Shown here piece by piece: positions 24,122-31,679 of a stretch of DNA of 32,131 nucleotides (its first letter is position 1; every line of letters starts with the position of its first letter). The notes beneath the pieces were generated by a model that saw only the letters and a program-made list of their open reading frames with translations, was not told where the DNA came from and did not search any database. Source of the DNA: Balneolaceae bacterium (lineage in GTDB: Bacteria; Bacteroidota; Rhodothermia; Balneolales; Balneolaceae); the NCBI GenBank assembly GCA_007134695.1, contig SLKI01000098.1, positions 1-32,131 of the forward strand, written 5' to 3'. The position numbers and the translations under genes are program-made.

Positions 24122-25075
24122 CTATTCCCCGAACAATGCGTTCACAAATGCTTCACGATCAAATATTTGCAGATCTTCGATTTTCTCTCCAACCCCGATA
24201 TATTTCACCGGTACTTTCAGTTCGTTGGAGATCCCCAGAACGATTCCTCCTTTGGCCGTTCCGTCCAGTTTTGTTAAAACCAGGCCTGTAATATCGACCA
24301 CCTCGGTAAAAGCATGAGCCTGTTGCATGGCATTTTGACCGGTTGATGCATCCAGAACCAGCAGCACTTCATGCGGTGCATCGTCTACCACTTTCCCCAT
24401 CACCCGCTTGATCTTTCGAAGCTCCTCCATGAGTGATTTCTTGTTGTGCAAACGCCCGGCCGTATCGATGAGCGCTACATCGGCTCCGCGCGCTTTTGCA
24501 GCTTCAACCGTATCGTATGCTACCGCTGCAGGATCGGCATTCTGACCCTGTTCAATCAGCGGTACGTCAGCTCGTTCACTCCAGATCCTCAGCTGGTTCA
24601 CCGCTCCGGCACGGAATGTATCTCCTGCACCCAGCATCACTTTTTTCCCCGTCTGTTTATAAAGATGCGCCAGCTTTCCGATCGTCGTCGTTTTGCCGAC
24701 GCCGTTCACTCCTACAATCATGACCACGTGCGGTTTGACAGGAAACTCTGCGTCAAACTCGGCCGGTTTTTCATCCGGGTTCTCCTTCAGCAGGGCGATA
24801 ATCTCCTCACGCAAAATCCGGTTGAGCTCCTCCTGATTCATATACTTGTCTGTCGAGACCCGGTTTTCGATCCGTTCGATAATCTCGATAGTCGTATTCA
24901 CGCCCACATCAGAGGAAATTAAAATCTGTTCCAGCTCGTCCAGTACTCCCGCATCCACATGGTCCTTTCCTACCAGTGTCTTTCCCAGTTTCTGCAGCAG
25001 CCCTTCGCGGCTCTTCTCAACGCCCTTGTCGAGCTTCTCTTTCTTTTTTAAACCAAGTTTATCAAGCCAGCCCAT
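24122..25075 (-). CDS. ftsY: Signal recognition particle receptor FtsY
   Basis: The 317-residue SRP GTPase has the N-domain (residues about 1-100) and the G-domain with P-loop GVNGVGKTTT (122-131), the insertion-box region DTFRAGAVNQL (152-162), DTAGR (204-208) and TKLDGTAKGG. It lacks a long acidic A-domain and begins directly with an amphipathic basic helix (MGWLDKLGLKKKEKLDKGV), normal for many bacteria outside the enterics. It receives the SRP-ribosome complex at the membrane. It follows pgsA by six bases and probably shares its transcript. Confidence 0.97.
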   Translation of the reverse strand: MGWLDKLGLKKKEKLDKGVEKSREGLLQKLGKTLVGKDHVDAGVLDELEQILISSDVGVNTTIEIIERIENRVSTDKYMNQEELNRILREEIIALLKENPDEKPAEFDAEFPVKPHVVMIVGVNGVGKTTTIGKLAHLYKQTGKKVMLGAGDTFRAGAVNQLRIWSERADVPLIEQGQNADPAAVAYDTVEAAKARGADVALIDTAGRLHNKKSLMEELRKIKRVMGKVVDDAPHEVLLVLDASTGQNAMQQAHAFTEVVDITGLVLTKLDGTAKGGIVLGISNELKVPVKYIGVGEKIEDLQIFDREAFVNALFGE

Positions 25076-25081
25076 GATCGA

Positions 25082-25678
25082 TCAGTTGAAGTCCACCCCG
25101 CTTCGTATCTGGTTAAATCGGTGAAAATAGTGAAAAAACGATATGACCATCAGAATGACGGAGCTGTATTTAAGAAACAGGTGTGCTTCCGTTGCTTGCG
25201 GAAAGAAAAATACCGATACCCAATATAGCGCCATAACATTTACCGAAACTTTGCCCGACATAACTGCCATGGCCACTTTACCGCGTATTCTCTTGATGTA
25301 AGCCGATCCAGCCATAATCATGGAGTCACGCACCGCCGCAAGAACAAAATACCAGACGGGAATCAGGCCAAGCCAGACGGTGTAACCGAACAGCGCAAAG
25401 GCCATCACTTTGTCGGCAACCGGGTCGAGAACTTTTCCCAGCTCAGATACTTCGTCCCACTTTCTGGCGACGTAGCCATCCAGGTAGTCCGAAAAGATCG
25501 CATACAGGATCAGTGCGATGATAAACGGCCCCACCTGGTAGTTATTTTGAATATGCAACCAGATAATCGGGATCGGTACAGCAATCCGGGTGGCCGAAAT
25601 CAGGTTGGACCAGGTGAAAACATCCTGCTTAACAGATATTTTCCGTCCGTCGATATTTGTTAATTTGTACTTCTCCAT
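25082..25678 (-). CDS. pgsA: CDP-alcohol phosphatidyltransferase, phosphatidylglycerophosphate synthase-like
   Basis: The 198-residue integral membrane enzyme carries the complete CDP-alcohol phosphotransferase motif D-x2-DG-x2-AR-x8-G-x3-D-x3-D: Asp64, Asp67, Gly68, Ala71, Arg72, Gly81, Asp85, Asp89. Several hydrophobic helices follow. Size and the LVADK-like PVADK ending fit PgsA, which joins CDP-diacylglycerol and glycerol-3-phosphate to start phosphatidylglycerol and cardiolipin synthesis, although other CDP-alcohol transferases share the motif. The first 20 residues are a soluble extension. It heads the pgsA-ftsY pair and is divergent from the Nudix gene. Confidence 0.83.
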   Translation of the reverse strand: MEKYKLTNIDGRKISVKQDVFTWSNLISATRIAVPIPIIWLHIQNNYQVGPFIIALILYAIFSDYLDGYVARKWDEVSELGKVLDPVADKVMAFALFGYTVWLGLIPVWYFVLAAVRDSMIMAGSAYIKRIRGKVAMAVMSGKVSVNVMALYWVSVFFFPQATEAHLFLKYSSVILMVISFFHYFHRFNQIRSGVDFN

Positions 25679-25771
25679 CCAGTCATTATGACCATACTGT
25701 TGCGAATCATTCAGACGCCGTTTTTCAATAGGGAGAAGGTAAAGATTTTTTCACAATACCTTGAATATCGG

Positions 25772-25818
25772 ATCTGTTTCCAGTGAATATTATCTGTTTG
25801 ACATTCATCTGTTTCCAG
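25772..25818. repeat. Three ATCTGTTT direct repeats in a divergent promoter region
   Basis: ATCTGTTTCCAG occurs at 25772-25783 and 25807-25818, with ATCTGTTTGACA at 25792-25803 between them. They lie 45-91 bp upstream of the Nudix gene and may be regulator sites. Confidence 0.55.
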
Positions 25819-25862
25819 CATACTGAAACTGTCCGATAGGATTCACCCGAACCATCAAAAAA

Positions 25863-26456
25863 ATGTCCAAAACAAACCTCTGGTCCGACGCTCAAAAACT
25901 GATTGAAAAACCGATTGAATCCCGATCCCCGTTCAAGGGAAATCTGCTTCACCTTCATAAAGACAAGGTTCAGCTGCCAAACGGTGAAAGCTCCTTTCGC
26001 GAATGGATCGAACATCCGGGAGCCTGCGCAGTTGTTCCCGTTTTCGACGACGGAACCATCATGCTGGTCAAACAGTTCCGTTACCCTGTAGGACAGGTTT
26101 TCCTTGAAGTGCCCGCCGGTAAAATCGATCCTGGTGAGCCTCCCCGCCAAACCGCAATCCGTGAGACGGAAGAGGAGACCGGGGTGGTTCCCGGCTCTAT
26201 CGCCTATGCCGGACACTTCTATCCTGTTATCGGATATTCCGACGAAATTATCCATATCTACGTAGCCTGGAACCTTCGGTCCCGGGAAAACAACAGGGAT
26301 CGTGACGAATTCCTTGTCAACACCCGGATACCCTGGAAAGAAGCTCTCGGCTGGGTCGAAACGGGCGACATAACCGATTCCAAAACGATTGTTGCCCTCT
26401 GCAAGGCAAAAAGCTGGTGGAAAAAAGAGCAGCCGTTTCAGGTAGATTTCGGCTGA
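25863..26456 (+). CDS. Nudix hydrolase, ADP-ribose pyrophosphatase-like
   Basis: The 197-residue protein has the full Nudix box GKIDPGEPPRQTAIRETEEETGV (residues 86-108; Gly86, Glu92, Arg100, Glu101, Glu104, Glu105). The lead-in EHPGACAVVPVFDDGTIMLVKQFRYPVGQVFLEVPAG and the trailing FYPVIGYSDEIIHIYVAWNL are typical of the ADP-ribose pyrophosphatase group, so hydrolysis of ADP-ribose to AMP and ribose 5-phosphate is the likeliest reaction. The ATG at 25863 follows an A-rich stretch without a Shine-Dalgarno. The next gene, on the minus strand, ends 17 bp away. Confidence 0.9.
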   Translation: MSKTNLWSDAQKLIEKPIESRSPFKGNLLHLHKDKVQLPNGESSFREWIEHPGACAVVPVFDDGTIMLVKQFRYPVGQVFLEVPAGKIDPGEPPRQTAIRETEEETGVVPGSIAYAGHFYPVIGYSDEIIHIYVAWNLRSRENNRDRDEFLVNTRIPWKEALGWVETGDITDSKTIVALCKAKSWWKKEQPFQVDFG

Positions 26457-26473
26457 TGCGGACAGGCCGAAGG

Positions 26474-26764
26474 TTAATCGGCCCGGAAAATCCCTTCGCT
26501 GATACAAAGTTTATACAGCCCGGTGTGCAGGTCTTCCGCTTCAAGATCTCCCCTGCGAATCAGCTCTTCGATCTCATCGCCGGTCAGCATCATCAGGCAT
26601 CCCATCTCCCGTAGCATCTGGTCAAAATTTCTCGGATCGAGAAGCCGGATCTTTTCCAGGTTCAGCCCGTTCGGGCTTACATTTCGGTCGACCAGGCAAT
26701 AAAAGGTCTCTTCTGCACTTTCACCAAAAGCGAAAGTGTCCAGTCTTGTCTCTTCAAATTTCAT
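26474..26764 (-). CDS. Small acidic protein of unknown function
   Basis: The 96-residue product is acidic (many Glu and Asp), without signal peptide or TM segment, and looks like a compact helical cytoplasmic protein: LNLEKIRLLDPRNFDQMLREMG, then MLTGDEIEELIRRGDLEAEDLHTGLYKLC. Codon use looks like that of its neighbours. An in-frame TAA just upstream fixes the start region. It lies 126 bp downstream of the HTH gene on the same strand and may be co-transcribed with it. I do not recognise the family. Confidence 0.65.
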   Translation of the reverse strand: MKFEETRLDTFAFGESAEETFYCLVDRNVSPNGLNLEKIRLLDPRNFDQMLREMGCLMMLTGDEIEELIRRGDLEAEDLHTGLYKLCISEGIFRAD

Positions 26765-26784
26765 AGTTGTTCCAGATTATTCCC

Positions 26785-26900
26785 GTCGATCGAGTGATTC
26801 ATGCGCGATCTGATTTCTCATGCTCAAACTTTTTTTCAAATCTATCTGATTTTTTATGTCGGATCGAGCTATCCATGATGCCCGACCGAGTCATTCATAC
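26785..26900. repeat. Three degenerate ~20-bp repeats
   Basis: On the minus strand, three related units occur: ATGAATGACTCGGTCGGG (26898-26881), ATGGATAGCTCGATCCGA (about 26875-26858) and ATGAATCACTCGATCGAC (26803-26786). Each would read M-[N/D]-x-S-[I/V] if translated. They lie between the HTH gene and the small acidic gene, overlapping the 3' end of the former. Confidence 0.55.
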
Positions 26901-27307
26901 CGGTCTAAAAAATCGCGCGCCTTGATCGTTTCAACAATCTCATCGGTTTTCCTGTCTACGATCGCTACCTGGAAGAGGCTGATAATCGCCTGGCTTTTAA
27001 TACATTCCACCGTCTCCTCAACACTGTCGCACTCTTCGGTTTCACTGACCAGATCATTGACCCCCTGCACGACAAATCGAAACCCGATTCCGACAGAGTC
27101 GCTGACCCGCTTTTTTTCCGGGCTCTCTTCCGGGTTTTCAAAATAATCCCGAAGGGACTCTTCGGTAATGAACCACTTTACACCGAGTTTACGCCCCTTC
27201 AGCTTTCCCTCCCGGAGGTAGGTCCGGATCGTCATCTTGCTGACGCCAAGCATCTTGTGGAGGTCGTCGACCGAATAGAGAATCAGGTTTCCAATTTTAC
27301 GAGGCAT
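26891..27307 (-). CDS. Excisionase-like HTH (HTH_17) protein with unknown C-terminal domain
   Basis: Residues 9-56 of this 138-residue protein form a MerR/excisionase-type winged helix (LYSVDDLHKMLGVSKMTIRTYLREGKLKGRKLGVKWFITEESLRDYFE), a DNA-binding fold found in phage excisionases and in ordinary regulators. After an acidic linker (ENPEESPEKKR) comes a C-terminal domain of about 70 residues (VGIGFRFVVQG...ECIKSQAIISLFQVAIVDRKTDEIVETIKARDFLDRYE) that I do not recognise. No integrase or phage gene is nearby, so a chromosomal regulator is more likely than an excisionase. Four 10-bp repeats upstream (27411-27450) are possible binding sites. Confidence 0.75.
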   Translation of the reverse strand: MPRKIGNLILYSVDDLHKMLGVSKMTIRTYLREGKLKGRKLGVKWFITEESLRDYFENPEESPEKKRVSDSVGIGFRFVVQGVNDLVSETEECDSVEETVECIKSQAIISLFQVAIVDRKTDEIVETIKARDFLDRYE

Positions 27308-27410
27308 AACAAATTACGATCTGATTTTGGTAACGCAGCGAACATCTTTACCGTTTCTTCAGGGAATGATTCAAAAAATTCGAGCAAAACTCAATGAATA
27401 AAAATTAATA

Positions 27411-27450
27411 TTAATTGCTATTAGTTACTATTAGTTGCTGTTAGTATAGT
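27411..27450. repeat. Four consecutive 10-bp repeats
   Basis: The units ttaattgcta, ttagttacta, ttagttgctg and ttagtatagt follow one another exactly at ten-base intervals, close to one helical turn. They lie 104 bp upstream of the HTH gene start. Confidence 0.75.
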
Positions 27451-27572
27451 ATATATTAAGGGTAATGAAAAAGATTTGGGCGGAACTGCCCGACCGCCTT
27501 ATATTGGTAACAGTTACATTTGAAAAAGCCCTCCTGATGTAACTTTATTTCTCCTCTCATCGCACCGCTTTT

Positions 27573-27580
27573 TATATTTG
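27573..27580 (+). promoter_or_regulatory. -7 promoter box of the YdjM-like gene
   Basis: TATATTTG matches the TAnnTTTG consensus. TTTC at 27548-27551 is at roughly the right distance (21 bp) for a weak -33 box. It would give a leader of about 80 bases. Confidence 0.45.
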
Positions 27581-27667
27581 CACAGGCATTGTTACGCCTA
27601 ACAGAGGCTATCGCTACTTAAAAAACTGATGCTCTGCTACATCAAATAAAAGATTTTTGATGGCAAT

Positions 27668-28708
27668 ATGGATTCCATCACTCACATAGCCCTCGGAGCT
27701 GCGATCGGAGATGCGCAGCTGGGCCGGAAAATAGGATACAAAGCGGCGCTTTGGGGTGCGGCCTTAAGTACGCTCCCGGATCTCGATGTACTTCTCAACC
27801 CGTTTATCGACTCTGCCGCTCAGCTGCGTATTCACCGCGGCCTGACTCACTCTTTTTTCTTTATGTTTGCGGCTTCACCAATCCTTGGACTTCTGATCAA
27901 CCGTATCCACCGAGCTGATGATCTGGGCTGGAAGCCCTGGGCCTGGCTCTCATTCTGGTGTTTACTTGCACATATCCTGATCGATATTCCCACAAGTTAC
28001 GGCACCCAGGCATTTGAACCGTTCAGTAACATGCAGGTTACAACCGACTCTTTGTTTATCATCGATCCCTTTTTTACCGCCCCCATCATCGCAGGAGTAA
28101 TCGTTGCGCAGACGCTGGACAGAAAGTCGGTCTATCGCAAATGGGCCAGCAGGATCAGCATTATCTGGGCCGGGTTCTATATTATCTGGGGGCTGGGGGT
28201 CAAAGCGCACGTCAATCATGTGTTCGACCAGTCGTTTCAGGAGCAGTATGGGCAATATGAACGGCTGAAAACACAGCCGGGCCCTTTTTCTACTCTGATG
28301 TGGATGGGATATGTGGAGCGCAGCGACTCTATCTACGGAAGTACCTATTCACTTTTTGATGAGCACAGAAATTTGCAATTCAGAGGTATCGCCAAAAACA
28401 GCCACCTGGTTGAACCGTACATCGGAAACCGGCCGGTGGATACACTGCTTTGGTTCTCAATGGACACCTACAAAATGGAGGAGAGGGAGGGTGGACTCTA
28501 TCTGCACGATCTTCGATTCGGACGAAGCGATTTCTGGCTGACAGAGGGGGCAGAATTTATCTGGAGCAACCGTTTCATCTTTAATGAAGACAGCACCCGG
28601 GTTGTAGACTTCGAACGGGCGATCCCCATCATCGATGCCAGCGTGGAAAACCGCCGGCAGCTCTGGGAACGTTTCTGGGGAGTTCACCCTGAGGAGCAAC
28701 GGGAATGA
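27668..28708 (+). CDS. Membrane-bound metal-dependent hydrolase, YdjM/DUF457 family
   Basis: The 346-residue protein has the YdjM (PF04307) features: MDSITHIALGAAIGD with a metal-ligand His at position 6, LPDLDVLLNPF with acidic ligands, and IHRGLTHSFFF with two further His in the first 65 residues. About five TM segments lie between residues 20 and 190, and a soluble C-terminal half of about 150 residues follows. E. coli YdjM is an SOS-induced inner-membrane protein, and the hydrolytic activity is predicted only. Its stop codon overlaps the ATG of the interrupted small ORF that follows (ATGA). Confidence 0.88.
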   Translation: MDSITHIALGAAIGDAQLGRKIGYKAALWGAALSTLPDLDVLLNPFIDSAAQLRIHRGLTHSFFFMFAASPILGLLINRIHRADDLGWKPWAWLSFWCLLAHILIDIPTSYGTQAFEPFSNMQVTTDSLFIIDPFFTAPIIAGVIVAQTLDRKSVYRKWASRISIIWAGFYIIWGLGVKAHVNHVFDQSFQEQYGQYERLKTQPGPFSTLMWMGYVERSDSIYGSTYSLFDEHRNLQFRGIAKNSHLVEPYIGNRPVDTLLWFSMDTYKMEEREGGLYLHDLRFGRSDFWLTEGAEFIWSNRFIFNEDSTRVVDFERAIPIIDASVENRRQLWERFWGVHPEEQRE

Positions 28709-28836
28709 AACTATTTTTCGGGCGGGAGTGGTTTGACGAATAGCTTAGGTTCCTGGAACAGTTTTACAACGAGGTTATCCGGGCCGAAGGGAGCGACAAC
28801 TTTTCTCGTAAAATTGAATTATTTTTCGCCCGTTAG
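28705..28836 (+). pseudogene. Small ORF interrupted by an in-frame TAG
   Basis: An ATG overlapping the YdjM stop (ATGA) opens MKLFFGREWFDE, then TAG at 28741-28743, and the same frame continues LRFLEQFYNEVIRAEGSDNF and SRKIELFFAR to a second TAG at 28834-28836. Both halves look like one amphipathic helical protein of 43 residues, and a single C-to-T change (CAG to TAG) would explain the stop. It may be a recently inactivated small gene, a suppressed amber codon or a sequencing error. I do not recognise the family. Confidence 0.4.
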
Positions 28837-28857
28837 ATATTGAAAATTACTTTGGGT

Positions 28858-29346
28858 ATGAAAAGAAAGATTATAACAGGCTCAATCGTTACACTCTTTA
28901 TCGGGATTTTTCTCTACTTCTCATTTGGAGAAGTACTGAACGACGAGATCAAGAACGCCCCGGACTGGGTCCCGCTTGAAGAGGCTCTCGAAACCGCACA
29001 GCTGGAAGAGAATGAGAAGCTGATTCTGATCGATATCTATGAGGTCGGGTGTCGTTTCTGTCGACAGATGGAGCGGGAAGTCTACCCGTCCGAGTCGATC
29101 CGAACACTGATCGATCGCGACTTTATTCCGGTTCGGGTGAACGGCAACTCGGAGAGACCGATCGTTTATCTGGGTGAGTCGATGTCACAAAAGGAGTTTG
29201 CCGACAAAATGGGCCTGACCGCATTCCCCTTTACAGTGGTGATGGATTCGAACGGCAATGTTCTCAACTCGCGAAGAGGATATATGGGGGTCGTTGAGTT
29301 AAGCCGTTTTCTAAACGATATCCTCAGAGACGTACGGCAGACCTGA
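28858..29346 (+). CDS. Membrane-anchored thioredoxin-like protein
   Basis: The 162-residue protein starts with an uncleaved or Sec signal helix (KIITGSIVTLFIGIFLYFSFG, residues 4-24) and has a thioredoxin fold of the thioredoxin_7/DUF255-like kind: ILIDIYEVGCRFCRQMEREVY with redox motif CRFC (Cys65, Cys68), a cis-proline in TAFPFTVVMD (Pro124) and a final helix. It should face the periplasm and exchange disulfides or reduce envelope partners. ATG 28858 is preferred; a TTG six codons earlier (28840) is in frame. It lies 149 bp after the YdjM-like gene and is convergent with the phosphatase gene. Confidence 0.83.
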   Translation: MKRKIITGSIVTLFIGIFLYFSFGEVLNDEIKNAPDWVPLEEALETAQLEENEKLILIDIYEVGCRFCRQMEREVYPSESIRTLIDRDFIPVRVNGNSERPIVYLGESMSQKEFADKMGLTAFPFTVVMDSNGNVLNSRRGYMGVVELSRFLNDILRDVRQT

Positions 29347-29375
29347 CAGGTTCATTAAACCGTGATACTGACAAA

Positions 29376-30857
29376 TCAGCCTTCCGCATATCTGCGTACA
29401 CCGGCTGCCTCCACCATCAAATCAAATAGTGCTGTATTTTTGACAAAGGCCGGTATCTCCTCGCTCCCCGGGCCCCAGGCTGCAATTTCCACGTAGTCCG
29501 CGGTATGCTGTGTACTGATAAAATAGACGCCGTTATAGTTGGCAAGTACCCCTGCCATAACAGCACCCGGATCTTCTCTGTTTCGGTAGGGTGCACGAAA
29601 CTCACCCTGGAAGGCCTTGTAAATCATGCTTGACTCTTCATCGGTAATCCGGGTTTGCGTTGCATATTCAAGAGCCTCCCTAATCTGGTTTTCACTCACG
29701 CTGTCGTCGATCGAATCGTGTGACCAGTGATAACCAAATTGATTATAGACCCATTCGAAGCTGTGCCGATATTGATGGAGCGTGCGGAACATTTTGGGGG
29801 ATTCCCGATAGCCGGGGCCGTGTGCACTCAAGCCCGGATTTGCATTTCCGTGATCGGTTGTCAGAATGACCAGTGTATCGTCCCGATCTTCGGTATAGTC
29901 CATCACCACTTTGACCGCATCATCAAAGGCGATCTGGTCATAAATCATTCCGGCTGCATCATTGTCGTGTGCACCATGGTCGACTCTTCCTCCCTCGACT
30001 TGAAGAATAAATCCATCCTCATTCTGTTCCAGCCTGTCCAGAGCGGTTTGAGTCATCTCTGAAAGGGTCGGAACGGATCGCTGCAACTCCTCGTCAGCCT
30101 GGTGGTCGATCGAATAGGGAAGATGTGAATCGTTAAATGTGCCGAGGAGTTTGCTGCGCCGGCCGGCACGGTGTAACTCCTCTCTGGTCTGTACGATCGA
30201 ATACCCTTTCTCGCGAAAGACCTGATAGAGATCTTTTCCATCATCCCTCAAGTCGGCCGAAAAGTGGCGCCTCCCGCCGCCCAACAGAAGATCGTAATCA
30301 CGTTCGGAATACTGTTCGGCGATCTCATCTTCCATCCCGCGGGCCGGAACGTTGGCAGAGAAGCCGGACGGTGTAGCATGGGTGATGCGCGTGGTCGTCA
30401 CCAGCCCGGTAGACTTGCCGGCATCCCGAAAGATCTCCAGGATCGTTTTATACTCTTCACCGCCGGGCCCTAAATTGACCGAATCGTTGTTGATCCGATA
30501 CCCGCACCCCCAGGATGAAGCGGCCGCAGCCGAATCCGTAACCGACGAATCGAGTGAAGCCATATCCATCAAGCCCCGGTTGAACTTGCGATCCGGATTT
30601 TCATAGAGGTTGATCCACCAGGTCGGTTCTCCCTGCTGTTCACGTTTTACAAGATCGGCCATCGTCAGTGTGCCGGCGCTCATCCCGTCGCTGACCAGAA
30701 AGATCACATTCTTCGCCTTCCCGCTGTGCTTTTTCAGCTTCTCAACCGGAATGTCCATCCGGGAGCCGACGATCCCCCCGCCAACGGCAAGAGCCGAGCT
30801 CTTCAGAAAATCGAGTCTGCTAATTCCATTTCCATTCCTGTTTCTCAAATCACTCAT
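29376..30857 (-). CDS. Alkaline phosphatase, PhoA family
   Basis: The 493-residue protein has the PhoA core: first metal aspartate in LVSDGMS (Asp57), the phosphorylated serine in VTDSAAAASSW (Ser109), HATPSGFSAN, VEGGRVDHGAHDNDA and LTTDHGN for the zinc and magnesium ligands, and a late STQHTADYVEIAAWGPG with the last His. It hydrolyses phosphomonoesters to release phosphate. The N-terminus SRLDFLKSSALAVGGGIVGS resembles a Tat signal (SRRxFLK) but has Leu in place of the second Arg, so the export route is unclear. It is transcribed towards the thioredoxin-like gene; the lipoprotein gene lies 193 bp upstream on the same strand. Confidence 0.93.
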   Translation of the reverse strand: MSDLRNRNGNGISRLDFLKSSALAVGGGIVGSRMDIPVEKLKKHSGKAKNVIFLVSDGMSAGTLTMADLVKREQQGEPTWWINLYENPDRKFNRGLMDMASLDSSVTDSAAAASSWGCGYRINNDSVNLGPGGEEYKTILEIFRDAGKSTGLVTTTRITHATPSGFSANVPARGMEDEIAEQYSERDYDLLLGGGRRHFSADLRDDGKDLYQVFREKGYSIVQTREELHRAGRRSKLLGTFNDSHLPYSIDHQADEELQRSVPTLSEMTQTALDRLEQNEDGFILQVEGGRVDHGAHDNDAAGMIYDQIAFDDAVKVVMDYTEDRDDTLVILTTDHGNANPGLSAHGPGYRESPKMFRTLHQYRHSFEWVYNQFGYHWSHDSIDDSVSENQIREALEYATQTRITDEESSMIYKAFQGEFRAPYRNREDPGAVMAGVLANYNGVYFISTQHTADYVEIAAWGPGSEEIPAFVKNTALFDLMVEAAGVRRYAEG

Positions 30858-30950
30858 GAGTCTGCTGTTTTAATGGTTTCAGATCGATTCGTGAACTGCA
30901 TGTTGCCTATGCAGAGAGATCGTGCGAACCGGGCCGGCCAGCTTCGGACA

Positions 30951-30975
30951 GCCGGCTGTAAATTGTGCAGCCGGC
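30951..30975. other. Hairpin in a GGCCGG-rich intergenic stretch
   Basis: GCCGGCTG (30951-30958) and CAGCCGGC (30968-30975) form a perfect 8-bp stem with a 9-base loop. The surrounding 30930-31035 holds several more GCCGGC/GGCCGG motifs. It lies between the lipoprotein gene and the phosphatase gene, both on the minus strand, and may be a transcript end without a T-tract. Confidence 0.6.
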
Positions 30976-31050
30976 CCAATTTATTGGATGGCCGGGGCAA
31001 CATCAGGCGGTCGGTCAAAATATCAGCCGGCCGGATTGACAAGGGGCCCC

Positions 31051-31614
31051 TTAGAGCTGAGTGTGTTGCAGCACGGCACGGAAACGGGGCTCCTGATGTC
31101 GTTCGAGATAGTAGATGAACTCTCCGGCCTCCTCGTTCACCTCCATCATCCAGACATTGGTTACCGCTTCGGGAAGAATTTCCGCTGTATGTTCATCTGC
31201 AGGGAAATACTGACGGGTGGCCGATCCGCGGTCATCCGCATAGCCGCCATATCCGGTCAACACATCTTCCGCATCATCCCGGTCTCCGGCGTGATCATGA
31301 TAGAGGTGCAGGCCCGCTTCTCTTTTTTCAAGAATCCAGGTCGCATGCCAGGTTTCTCCCCCGTTCCGGTAAAGATCAATATGGATCGAGTTCTCGTCGC
31401 AAGAGGAGAGGTGAGCCCGCAGCTCTGTGGCGATCAGATCGTGCTCCGGGTCATCGGGATAGGTCCCCTCGCCTACAAAGGTGTCGCCGCAAAAGGCGGA
31501 AATTGTGTTGAAAAAGGCGTCCCGCGAATCGACCGGCTCTTCGGCTTCTTCGCCGTTACAAGCAGCTAAAACTGTACAAATGGCAAGGAGGAATGCAAAC
31601 GTTTTGAATTTCAT
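31051..31614 (-). CDS. Lipoprotein of unknown function
   Basis: The 187-residue product has a lipoprotein signal (MKFKTFAFLLAICTVLAAC) with lipobox LAAC and the lipidated Cys19 followed by Asn, so retention in the outer membrane is plausible. The mature part has an AFCGDTFVGEGTYPDDPEHDL start, a WHATWILEKREAGLHLYHDHAGDRD strand pair with several His and Asp, GYGGYADDRGSATRQYFPADE, and a closing YYLERHQEPRFRAVL. This pattern is one I associate with a widely conserved but uncharacterised secreted family in FCB bacteria and proteobacteria. The three cysteines after Cys19 include Cys42 and Cys72, which may pair. Function unknown. Confidence 0.82.
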   Translation of the reverse strand: MKFKTFAFLLAICTVLAACNGEEAEEPVDSRDAFFNTISAFCGDTFVGEGTYPDDPEHDLIATELRAHLSSCDENSIHIDLYRNGGETWHATWILEKREAGLHLYHDHAGDRDDAEDVLTGYGGYADDRGSATRQYFPADEHTAEILPEAVTNVWMMEVNEEAGEFIYYLERHQEPRFRAVLQHTQL

Positions 31615-31679
31615 GATAATGATAAGGTTTGGAGTTCATCGGTTAATCGGGCCCGAATCCCTGTTTGGATTGGAAAAGG

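Larger units (their letters stand above)
27308..27667. other. 360-bp divergent intergenic region
   Basis: This region separates the HTH gene from the YdjM-like gene. It holds the four decamer repeats (27411-27450), an inverted repeat GTTACAT (27513-27519) / ATGTAAC (27537-27543), and two TAnnTTTG boxes reading plus: TACATTTG (27515-27522) and TATATTTG (27573-27580). I see no small ORF or structured RNA in it. Confidence 0.6.

Noticed and set aside
26891-27307. Phage or integrative element, suggested by the excisionase-like HTH
   Set aside because: No integrase, attachment site, phage gene or tRNA lies nearby, and the neighbours are ordinary chromosomal genes.
27411-27450. CRISPR array
   Set aside because: The decamers are contiguous, with no spacers, and no cas gene is present.
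30854-31042. 62-codon minus-strand frame in the GGCCGG-rich gap
   Set aside because: Its translation follows the DNA repeats and the hairpin and shows no protein pattern.
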